DNA of 64,000 nt, taken from assembly GCA_036925085.1 (NCBI GenBank), contig JAUPFP010000023.1, forward strand, positions 2,245,778 to 2,309,777. The letters run 5' to 3'. Below the pieces are notes generated by a model. It did not search any database. It was not told the origin of the DNA and saw only the letters and a list, made by a program, of their open reading frames with translations. Position 1 is the first letter of the stretch; each line of letters begins with the position of its first letter. The position numbers and the translations under genes are program-made. This DNA is from Brachycybe producta (taxonomy: Eukaryota > Arthropoda > Diplopoda > Playtdesmida > Andrognathidae). Shown here one piece after another: positions 23,901 to 35,900 of this stretch.

Positions 23901-26900
23901 AAAAAAAAATACAAATAGATGAAACTCGTTAAATATTGATTCATGTACACGAAATAATTTAGTAAAGGTGTGGTTCAATTCCACTTGGCCAACAGTCACT
24001 TTAAAATTCTCATACATGACTAGTTTTATTGAGTTTATCATGTATAGTATTGCATACCATAGCTTGTGACCAGGATATGACTAACTGGTGACTAGCCAAT
24101 GAGCAAGTCAGCTAACAGAGACGATCACATGGTACTTTTAGCGAATAAGTGTAATTGCGGATGATTGGCTATTCTTTGTAGTATCATAGAAGACTAGTAA
24201 GACAATAAAAAGTCATTACACTGACTGGTTGCGCGTGACTATTTTGCAGTGACTAGTAACCAAGTGGAACTAGGCATTAAGTCACGTCGTGACTTAACAG
24301 TGATTAACATATTATGTAGTAGGCCCTGTAGTCTGGTCATCGTGACTTTAATTAAGGCTTGACGATTTTTGGCTTTGGAGCATGCCAGGCTAGATAAAAA
24401 TCATGATTTTTTTTAAAAAAAAATCGGGTTTCGTGATTTAAATAAGATTTATTGTTTTATTTAAAATTTTATAAAATTGCTCTTTTATTAACTGACAAAT
24501 TGAAACATTTGAATTTTTGCAAACAGGATGTCACAGGCCCAAACTTCGAGCACCTATTTTATGATCAATCCACAATACCGAAACGTTAAGTTAGAATGAC
24601 CGGACTGTATAGGTCACAGGCAGTTAGAAATAGGTCAAAACTTCAGTTGGCTCCGCCCCTTGTTATGACGACTGGCAACTTCTAATTGGCTGGTTATGAA
24701 GTCTGACGTTGTAAAGGGCGGAGCACGTGACGACAGACTTCATAACCAGCCAATTAGAAGTTGCCAGTCGTCATAACAAGGGCGGAGCTAACTGAAGTTT
24801 TCACCTATTTCTAACTGCCTGTGTATAAGGTCACGAAGGGATTTAAAGTTAGCTGTCAGCAACTTATATCTGCCTCATTCTAAGAAGAAGCTTCTGACGT
24901 CATAGGGATTGACGAAAAATTTAGGATTGTGTCATTTTTTCTGATCAAAAAAGCAGTAATAACAAAAGAATTCAAGTACCCTTTTGTTATTACCCCTTTT
25001 CTATCAGATTAAATGACACAATCCTAGATTTTATGACAATCTCATTGACGTCATGAGCTTCTTTTTAGGATGAAGGCAGGTATAGGTCTACTTTATGTAC
25101 GACGGTGTTCACAGACAGAATTAAAATGAGTTTAAAACACATGGGATGTGAATGTGGGAGAATATAAGACACAAGAGAAGGGTTCTATGCAAAAAGTCAG
25201 TTTTCCCCCATTTAATATGACTGAAATTGTAACTTTGAACATGAGGAACCACCTACGCGTCCTATTAAGTTAAATGGAAATTAATTCTTGCATAAAATTG
25301 GATGAATTAGCATTTCTCCAATTACACCATCAGCCAATTTAAAAGGGAAGTGAAAGTATTTATTTCTCTTTATTTTATTCCATTTATTTCTGCTCACTTT
25401 AATTTTTTGACTGTGCATGCCGCGTTTTTCTAAACATCATATCATCATCTTCTAAATTTCTATTCAAACAGGTATTACAAATCAGAGAGAACGTGATCAC
25501 GAAATGCCGACTATAAACTTGGCATGAGTTTTACGGTCGGTTGTATTCATTAAGAAAATTAAGGCCTCTCAGTAAACCTTGACACTTGAAAGTGCTTTTT
25601 AAACAGGATTTTTCGATCAAATCTTGAAACCATGAGCAAAACTTTCAAGAAGTACTTTAATTAAATATCAGCTTTAGCTTCTTCGTTAAGCTCGAGCCAT
25701 AATTGAGAGCAAGAAAAATACATTAGTTAACTTATTATGTCAACAATGCCACACTTTTTTTTTACATTTGAATTAATTGACTGAACGTTCAGGAGGTAAC
25801 CTTAATTTAACAGGAATGAGTCTTATAATGGGCCTTTTTAGTGCACATTTAAGCAAACATAATTTACTCTGGGTCAAGTAGACACACATGTCTTAACTGC
25901 ATACAGATTAGTGACGTCAAAATTATGTCAAATAGTCTTAAATGAATAAAATTTAGGGTCGTCATCAATCGCATCACTTTGTTTTCTTAACTTTGCCTAT
26001 AACAAACAAGGGCTGGAAATTTCAGGAATAAAAAATAACCAAATTCGAGATTCAAAATAAACAAAATTTATGAAGAAATTCTGGAAGAAAAAAAAAATGG
26101 CTTTTCATAGAAAAGGGAGTGTAAATCAAAAAAGAACTTTAAATCGATATTTTTAAACTTATTTATTCAAACATGATCGGCATAATTAACTTGAATGAAA
26201 AGTAGTTTTTCAATGTTTTCTTTCTTCTAGCAAATGTGAGAATAATCTTCATTATAAATTGCTATATACAGTACTGTATATCATTTCCAGATATATTTTT
26301 ATTGATTTGGAGTTTATGAATAAATAAATATTAAAAATAAGACTGAAAATTTGCAAAATCGGATGAAAAAAAACATCACTATCGCGAATTTGGTATTAAA
26401 ATCTTTTTTTTTTTCTCTCAAAAACAAAAAAACTGCCAACAGCTTAAATTATAATTTGAATTTATAATTTCAACTATTCTGAAACTTATGTTCTTTCAAG
26501 AAAGTTTCCGAATTTTAAATTTCTCAATCCTGCACACCACCTGCTTAGAGGTGGGAGACACCGCCGTGAGCCGCCTATGAATATTGGCGTACAGGCAATT
26601 AGAAATCGGGACGAACTTCAGTTGGATCCGCCCTTTTTATGCTGAACGGCAACTTCTAATTGGTTGGTTATGTAGTCTGACGTCACATGCTGCGCCCTTT
26701 TCAACGTCGAACGACACAACAAACCAATTAGAAGTTGCCGGTCGTCATGAAAAGGGCGGAGCCAACTGAAGTTCGTCCCGATTTCTAAGAAATTGCCTGT
26801 TATTGGCGGTGCCACGCCACCGCCGAGGAGACCCTATGTCGAAAACACATAGTTTCGATACGAGAATATCAATATAAGCATGATACAATATTTGTAATAT

Positions 26901-29900
26901 GTAATTTTTACAATACTTTTTTTTTTCATGCAAAACAGTGCACCACGCCACGCCGAGCTCCGCGGGATTTTGGGCGCGCCATCGCTCCCACTTCTATATA
27001 GTCCTACTTATAATTTTGTCCGTACATACTTGGCCAGAACGTCAGTCGCTTAATTTGAAGTTACAGTTACTACGTTTACATGAGAGAAATTAGTAGCTAA
27101 TCTTTTAGTTAGATAATAATTACGTGGGATATCTTCATATTTAAACAGTTGAAATAAATAGATAAATGAAATAAGCGAGCTATAAAAATGAACCACTAAA
27201 TCCAAGTCGTTTTTTTTTGAGAGAAAAAAAGCAATAAATATCATAGCTCACCTCATTAAACTTTGTCATGTGAAGGTCACCCTAATTTAGTTGAACGGTA
27301 GGTCACTAGGTGATCTATACTTCATAATGTGTAGGTCACTCAGTGACCTACACATTACAACATTTTTTTTATTTCGGTCATTAGATGGCGTTATGTGAAA
27401 TTAAGCTTATTGCGGGGAGGGGGGAGGGTCTGGGTAGGTCACTGAGTGTCACACAGTTCATACTTGAAAGTCTGTCCCTAATTTAGTAGGTAATGTTGTG
27501 CAATATGTGTTCAAGAATTAGTAGTTTATTTTTAATGCATTTCGTTAAAAGTTTAGTGGTTATTTTTCGCTCATGTAAGTAAACGTAGTAAGTGTGACTT
27601 TATTGATTGATGTGTAAATGATATTACAGTACGAGCAATATTATGTATATTTTTTACTCATATTAAACTCAATAATCAATATTAATTTCATTTCTCTTAT
27701 TTTCTATAATACAGCCATAATAAATATGTTCAAATGTGACAAGACATTTTTGATTTTGACAAGTAGATAAAATGATGTTCTCAAATGATTTTTCGGTTGT
27801 AAATTTAAGACTATGTTAAGCATGGTTTCTCGACAAGCAAGTTGTCAAAAAAAAAAAAAAAAAAAAAGCAAACACACAACAAAAAAAGCATGTTCCATGT
27901 CACATGTGATTAGTTCTTTCTGCCAGTTGAGCACGATCTAAGGCAGATGTTGTTCTTCATTAGACTAGAAAAGCAACAATCAAACAAAAGCTGAGAACTG
28001 AAAAGACTGGGATTTCTTTTGTTGTTAATTGTTGGTACTTTTTTTTTTGTTGAAGGTTTTAACAAAAATTCGTTGATATTGAAGTGTGTATTGTTGCTTG
28101 AAATGAAAATCAATCACTTCTTGTGAATTGCATTTTATTGCATGCAACTAGTGTTATTTTAATGATATACGTGAACTATAGGAATGTTTCTGCTTGCTTG
28201 CGTTTGCCGGATCTTAGATCTTTTTAGATTAATTTTCCATTAGATCGATTCTGAATGGTATTTTTCTTGGTGTTTGTCCAATTTTCCTTTCCAGTGTTTC
28301 TGTATGTGTACTACTACCCTATGTTCAGAGTACAATTATTGGTACGTGTAATGTATATACATTTATATAGGAAGAAGAAGAAGAAGAAGAATCTGATCAG
28401 TGATGGGGGGAGGTATAATAGCTTTTTACAACTAACCTAATGAAGAAGCTCCATTTGGATTTGCTCGTCTGTCGTAATTCTGCAATAGTTGATCCAATAT
28501 ATCGAGATCACTGGAAGTTTTGTAGCTGTGCCAATAAGAGCAAAAAAAAAAAAAACAAAGAATTATTATTATTATTAAGTTCCAGTTTTCTTAATTTTTT
28601 GTGTGTTGTGCGTGTCTTATTCTGAGTGTCATATCTTGTTTCATTTTCAAACAATAATATTGGACCCGCATGATGTTATAGTGTGTCTCATTTTCTTCTA
28701 TTTCGTTCCTTGTGGTATGTTATTATTATACACCCACTTTAGCACTTAGTCTTTTTGTGGGTGTGGTGTGTTATATATATGTAGCGTCTTAAGAATGCAA
28801 GTAGACCATTTATTTTGTGCATATAGCATTAGATGGCGCCACTAGCCCTCCTTCCATAGAAATATACTGCAGACACTTTTCAACTCTGACTCACCTTCCT
28901 TTTTTTTCACGTGGCAAACTTTTAATTGCGTCATCGCTATTTCTACACGTGCTCTCTCTCTTCACTTAGATGTCCTCTGGGTATAAGTTTGCCCACGTGC
29001 TGATAATTAAGGTTGTTTTGGACGCTTTTAGAGCTAAAAGGCTGCGTTCTGTTTCAACTAATAATTGGCGAGTGTAGTTGGCCACCTATACGCCATCTAC
29101 CTTGCATTTACACAAGTACTTTTCTAGAGAGCCCTCTTAATACAGTGAAAACTACGAAATGGAAAAGGAGCAAAATATTTTTTTCGTGTTAAAAATGGTT
29201 TATGAACAGGTGATTTTTGAACTCCTGATTATATTCTGCGTTTAAAGAGTTTAATGTACATAAAAAGCAGAAATTAAAAATAAGTTAGAAACTAGAGTAG
29301 TTTAGTAGCTTAATCAGATAATCGTATTAACAATTTGATATTTTTCAAAATGAACTTTTTGTTAGAGGTGGGACGAATCCTACATTTTCTCGAATCCGAA
29401 TCCTAAAAGGTTCTCGAATCTCCCGAACCTCGAATCTCTCGAATCCTATTATTATTCATTAAGAAGATGCAATTAAATGAAATAATATTAAATATTAAAT
29501 TATTAATAATGATAAAAAAAACAGTGTGACACTCAGGGTCGACACAAGTTGATATTGGTGATCTGAGTACAACACTGAAATTGCAACAATCGCCGGTTTT
29601 TTTTTGTTAATGAACGCTTCTATTGGACGTTAATGGAGTTAAAACTAATTTTACTAAAGTTTTTAACAGTTTTTTTTTCAGGTTAGGATTCGAAAGATTC
29701 GAAAAGACGAAAAAAGCGCGAAGATTCGAGTTTTCGAATCTCGAATATTTTTCAAGATTTGCGGGATTCGAATGTAAATGTAATATGTAAATGTTATGTA
29801 AATGTTTTTATTGCACTTTTTTTTTTTGGTTTCTACCGTCTTCCGTATTCAGCTTAACAAGTTCTTTCCAGCGAACAATAGTTTATTGAAATTGGCAAAG

Positions 29901-32900
29901 GACCCATGTACTAGGATTATACCACAATTTTTTGTAATCCCTCTCCTCTTAATTTTAATAATTGTCGCGGTTTTTTATTTTAAAAAAAATGGGATCTATA
30001 ATTTCGTGTTATCCGATTTTTTGTGTTGTAAAGGTTTTTTCCCCACTGTATGTGTGTCTATGGGACATATTTGTGTGTGTGTGCGCGTGTGTGGGATGAA
30101 TTACATTAGGAGATATTTTTCTTCCACATCCATTTATGTACAAAAAATAATAGTTATGACCTTTCTTTTGTTACTCATTTTTTTTCTTTTCATGTTATGA
30201 CACTCCATGATAATAATCTTGATCAAATTCATGCGTCTGATACTCATGAAAATTGATCCATTCATTTGACAAACTTTGTTGCGTAACAATGTTATTAGAA
30301 ATACATGCCTATTTGGAGATAAAAATGACACAAAGTGTCAATGCTAATAAATAAAAGCTCAGATGAAGGATGATAACTTATTAGGATTCATTTTCTAGTT
30401 ATAATTAGGATGATATTGTTGATGGAAGTGACTAAAAGAATCGATTTATTAAGAAAAGAAGGACGAGGGGGGGGGGAAATCCCACCTAACAAATTTATAG
30501 ACAGGTTACTTCAACATTAATTTGAAGTATGGGGAACTTTTGAAGAGTTGCTAATTTATGTTTATCAAACCCCTTTTTTTGAAATCCTTTTTAACCCATG
30601 ATTCGTTTTGAAAAGTTAGGAATTTATTTCAAAAGCGTGTTTTTTTGAAAAGAAAAATCTTCAACGTTTTCTTCTTCTTCTTGTTGATACATTTTCAATA
30701 AATAAAAAGGTTTGAATTTGTAGCGTAAAAAATAGAATCGGTGGGGTTTTTTGTTGTTGTTGTTGCACATTTTTTTATGAAATTTCATTTTCAAAAAGGT
30801 TTGAAAATTGTTGAAATGAAGTTTAAAAAAATTATAGAAGAAAGATAAATACTAGAAGCACTCATGGGCCTTGCCAGCAGGCTTTGTGAACTTCATCGGA
30901 CTTTTGTGCTTTGCGGGCCTCTTGAGCTTTTAAAGCTCCATGAGCGTTGTTGGTTTGGTTGTGGGCTTTTGAAAAGGCCCAGCTCATGAGGTTTTTTTTA
31001 GCTTAGTGGGCTTTTCTAAAAAAAACTAGCACATGGACTTTGTGGGCTTCGAAAAGGCCTGTTGAGGGTTTATGGGTTTGGTGAGCCTTCTGGGCTTCAA
31101 TGGGCTGGGGCTGAGTCTCCAATTCTCACAAAGATGTAGGTCTCTAATGAATATAATTAAAATAATGTCATACTGTGTGCTTCTTGTAATTTAATTAAGG
31201 TACAAGTTTTGTACAAATTATGATTTTGAATGACAAGAAAAACAAGCTGGAAGTCAAAGAAATACTAAAAGAATTATGCATTAAAAATGAAAAATGACTG
31301 TAATTAATTAATTTAATGCACATATGTCGTCATCATCATCATCATTATCATTATCATCATCATCTTCATCACAGTGCTCAGATTAAATGATAACATAATT
31401 TTAATTTCGTCTAAAATGAATCATGTATGAAGATGAATCAATCGCTCGTGTAAACTTTGAATTTATTTAAGTGGACGGGCGGCAGGTTGATTTTAAGAGA
31501 GTGAAAATGGTTTGAATTCCATTTTGTTCCTCTTTATCAAAATGTTTGTGTATTCATAGTTGGAAGTGTGGATGTTAGGTTGGATCAGAAATATTTGCAC
31601 TGTTGTTTCATGAGAAGTGGCTAACAGAAACAAAATTTTTATTAAATTGTGGAAACTTGTGGGGGGGGGGGGGGGGGGGGGAACTGAAGGTTGTCTAAAA
31701 TGAAGAAATGCATGAAAAGTCATGAATTGCATAGGAATTTCATCATACAGTATTGTTCAAATAAACTGATGAAAATGCTTAGGTTTTTCTATACCGATAA
31801 AAAATATGTATGAAAATTTAGAATTTGATCAAATTGCTGTAAATAACAAAATGTTAGGGTTTAACAAAACTGTATAAAATGATGAATTGCACGAAAAATA
31901 TTAAATTGTTTGGAAATTTCATGAAAATCGTTAAAAATGATAAAAAAACAAACTGCCATTTGATTATCTATAAAGCCACCTTTAGGCCTTGTTTCCACTG
32001 GAGCAAAAATTTGAATTTTTTTGAAAATTTCAACTGATAAAACTAGAACAAACGTGGCCGTCCGTATCACAGATGGGGGCCACGTTTCTTCTATTTTTCA
32101 CCAGTTGAAATTTTCAAAAATGTTCAAATTTTCATCCCAAATGGAAACAAGGCCTAAGCATGTTGTTGTCTTTTTTTTTCTTCTAAACATGGAGTTGCAT
32201 TTATACCTTTATAAATTTATCTTTGGGTCAAAGACTTGAAATGGTCACTGGTCTTAAGGTCACTGAGACTTAAAACTGAGACTTAAGGACCGAATTCTCT
32301 CCAAAGAAAAAAAAATAACACTCAAGTCCTGCATTATTTAGAAATCGATGTTGCATTTCCCATGAATTTCAAGAGTTAACATTATGTAGAATAATAAATG
32401 CAGTTAGATTATTGTATTGTTTGACCCATTCTTTCATTATTGTGCTTCAGTAAGTTTTGAATGTTGTTGGCTTTATTTTGTTCTAAACAGATTTTTAAGT
32501 GGTATTCTAAAGGTTGACATTCATTTATAAAAATGTGTTCATTATGGTGTGTGTACGTGTGTTTTAATAGACTTGTAGAAAACATTAAGTGCAATTACTT
32601 TATTATGGCTAAAAGAATGTCATTTTCTATTTTTGAGTGTTTTTTTGGTCTCTTGTGTGACCCATTCTTTTTTTAATGAGTAGAGTCAACGTTGAAATAA
32701 TTTAACACATGAAAAACATGAGGAGGAAAAAAACTACACATTATAATGGAGTTGTACGTTTGACATTATTATTGTAGTTGTTGATTACTATTACTTTTAA
32801 CTTTTAAAAACACATCTTGAGAGGTTTTTTACTAATTTCAATTTCGAAAGTGAAGGTCTTTCTCTCTCTCTCTTTCTCTAAAAAACAAACAATTCTATCA

Positions 32901-35900
32901 AATAAAATAAAAAAAACTGGTCGGGAAAAGGGTTGATTCTTTTGAACTATTTTATATAGACGTTTTATGTTGCGTTTTTTAAAAATCGATTTAGGAATAT
33001 ATACTCGTTTTTTGTGAGCTGCTTTTAAGCCGGTTGCAGACGATGTGTGCATCTGAGGGACAGACTAATCGTAGGTCACTAGGTGACCTACACTCAGGGA
33101 CTTACACTTGAGAACGTTTTTATATCGGTGATTAGGTGTGGTTACGTTAAATTAAGCTTGTTGCGGGTAGTCTAAGGGCACAGAATGTAACAAAAAGTGT
33201 AGGTCACTGAGTGACCCACAGAATCAGTCAATCTGCAGAATCAGTCAATCTGCATATTGCACAGGCAATCTGCAAAACAACCAAACTGCTAATGATTCAC
33301 TAGCAGTTTGGTGGTTTTGCAGATTGCCTAGGCAATATGCATTTAAGCGTACAGTATGTTCATGTTGGTATCTTTCAAAATAAACTTTTTATAGACATCA
33401 GCATGAAAATACCTTAGTGATTGAGCTACCCTTCTAGTCTCTAAAATACATCCAAGTTTTTCTTCATTTTGTTTATGAAAGACAGAATAATCAAGAGTTC
33501 GAAAGGTGTGTTTACATTTTAAAACCACCGTAATCCATTTGTTTGTAACTTTGGCCCACCTTTTCATACAGCGTGTTTTGATATCTTTTAGAAATTGTCA
33601 AAATATTGTAATTATATTCGTAAACTATTTTATAATTTATATTCTAGATAACAAATTTTCTAATTTATATCCTAGATAACACATTTCCAAATGAGCCAAA
33701 AGTTCACCTTACTCTTCTTAATGATTGCTAACTGTGGATATGTAAAATGCTAATGCTGAGCTCATCCATTTAAAACATCATCAAACATTTAGGAATTTAT
33801 CACTAGATTTAACCATCTCACAGTTAGCCATCATTAGGAATATTAAGCTATAGAACTCATGTTTACGTTTTTTGTAAAGGTGGCTTTATAGATATTTATT
33901 TGCTTTTGTCTCTCCGGAGGACGCCACTGCAGTGGCTAATAATATACGCTTCATAGACGTTTTTTTTTACAAATTTGGACGCAAAAACTTCAAGTGAAAG
34001 TTTTTAAAAACAACATTAGGAAAAAAATCATATAGTTTTCGAAACTAGAATTGTAAAAGATTATGTTAAAAGTTTTTATTTTTCATGGCCAATATCTTAA
34101 AAAATAAACATTTTATAGTTCAGTTTGAAAATGACCAGTTTTTAGGTTTTTTAAGTCAACATTTGACAAAAAATATTTTTGCATTTTTCAAACTGTCATA
34201 AAAAAATTAATTTTGCATTATCACCAACTATTCTAGTTCCTAAAACATTTTGAATTTTTTTTTTATCGTAATGTTTCTCATAAAAAACGTTCGCTTGAAA
34301 AATGTAAATTTTCTCAAAACTGCAGGTTAAAGGGTAAGAGACCTCCTATTGAACAGAATAGCCACGCAGGTGCGCCATCTGGGAGGACGAAAACAAAATA
34401 AATGTCTAAAAGAATACAAGTAGATCCTTTATTTTGTGCGTGTAGCGTTAGATAGCGCCACTATCCCTCCTCCCATAGAAAAGCACTGACACTCTTCAAT
34501 TCTTGACTCAACTTCTATTTTTTTCTTCACGTGGCAAACTTTTAATTGCGTCATCGCTATTTCTACACGTGCTCTCTTCACTTATATGTTGTTCAGCGTG
34601 TAAGTTTGTCACGTGCTGATAATTGAGGTTGTTTTGGACGCTTTTAGAGGCTAAAATACTGCATTCTATTTCAACTAATTGCGTGCGAGTGTAATTTGCC
34701 ACCTATGGAGGTTGCAGGCGCCATCTACCTTGCATGTACACAAGTATTTTTTCTATGGAGCCCTTATTAAGGAGAGTTTTCTATGTTGTAATCTTGTGCA
34801 AGAGAAGTTGAAACTATGTGACAAGTGCCACGCATCGTCTGAAACCGGCCTTATGTATAAGTTGTATGCGTGACCATGTTCGTCTGTATTAAATACAATT
34901 GTATATGTGTTAAAGTTGTTGGGGTTTTTTTTTTTGGATTAAACCCAAATTCGTATTACAAGTGGTGAAATACGGTTATGTTTCTAAAGTAACCTTTTGA
35001 ACAATGGAAGATGGAAACTTTATGTCAGAGATATTTTTTTTTTCTTATTTAGTACATTGTAATTCAACTTGTGTCTCAAAATACACTTCATTCTTGTCTC
35101 TTTTTTTCTACGATATAGGAATTTATAAAGTTTATATGGAGCTTTTTTTTTTTACAAACAAGTGGTTCTCAACAAGCGGCCCTACACAATTAATTGAGGT
35201 TGTCATTCTGCATGGGGCAAGTAAGTTATTGATCATTTTTTAAAAAAAAAATCTCGATTACTTTGACCTTTCAGTGTTTTATCTATTGTAGCATTAATTT
35301 TCGTAATGTTGCCCCCTTAAGCAGGAAATCACTGCTTACACAACATTAGAGATTACATTAATCCCTCATTGTCTTTTGTGTGTTATCTTCTTCTTTCTTT
35401 GACTCCTCCGTATCACAACACACAAACAAAATATGTTATAAAAGTTGTTTAGGTCATTGTTACAATGTCGTTTTTATTTGCATTCAAGGCTAAAGAAGGT
35501 TAAACTCAATTAGGGTTGGTTTTTTCAGGCGTTCAGAACTGTTTTTATTACATATCCGAACGATGCCATGTAGAATACAAAATTGTATTTTGGGATTTAG
35601 AGACTTAATAATAAAAGTCTTTCTTCCCCCATCCACCGACACCAGAAAAAGGAAAAAAAAATCCCTATCTTCTTTCAAGATTTTCCGTTTTGACCTTGTT
35701 AATGTTTCTTGAAACGCTTCTAGCAATTCCAATTAGGCAACTTAACGCAATCTCACATTATGTTGATAGAAGTATAAGACTAGATTCTTTAATTTGTTTC
35801 ACAAGTAAATTTCCTGAAGCAATTTAGATAAAAATTTACATAATGTATGTAAATTATGTATGAAAGCAACTCTGTAAGACGAAAAAAAAAAGAGAGCAAA

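Larger units (their letters stand above)
23879..28436. other. Channel intron 2
   Basis: A 4.6-kb intron. Apart from the separately listed elements, it includes an unremarkable AT-rich span 25130-26560 containing an isolated TGACGTCA at 25912, and a GAA microsatellite (28371-28391) just past exon 2. No exon recognised. Confidence 0.6.

Noticed and set aside
26584-26815. Two overlapping open frames on opposite strands with similar translations
   Set aside because: The similarity comes from the palindromic MITE at 26591-26800, not from coding.
29802-30200. A 132-codon hydrophobic open frame
   Set aside because: AT-rich sequence yields Phe/Leu/Ile-rich frames by chance; no splice signals or family motif are evident.
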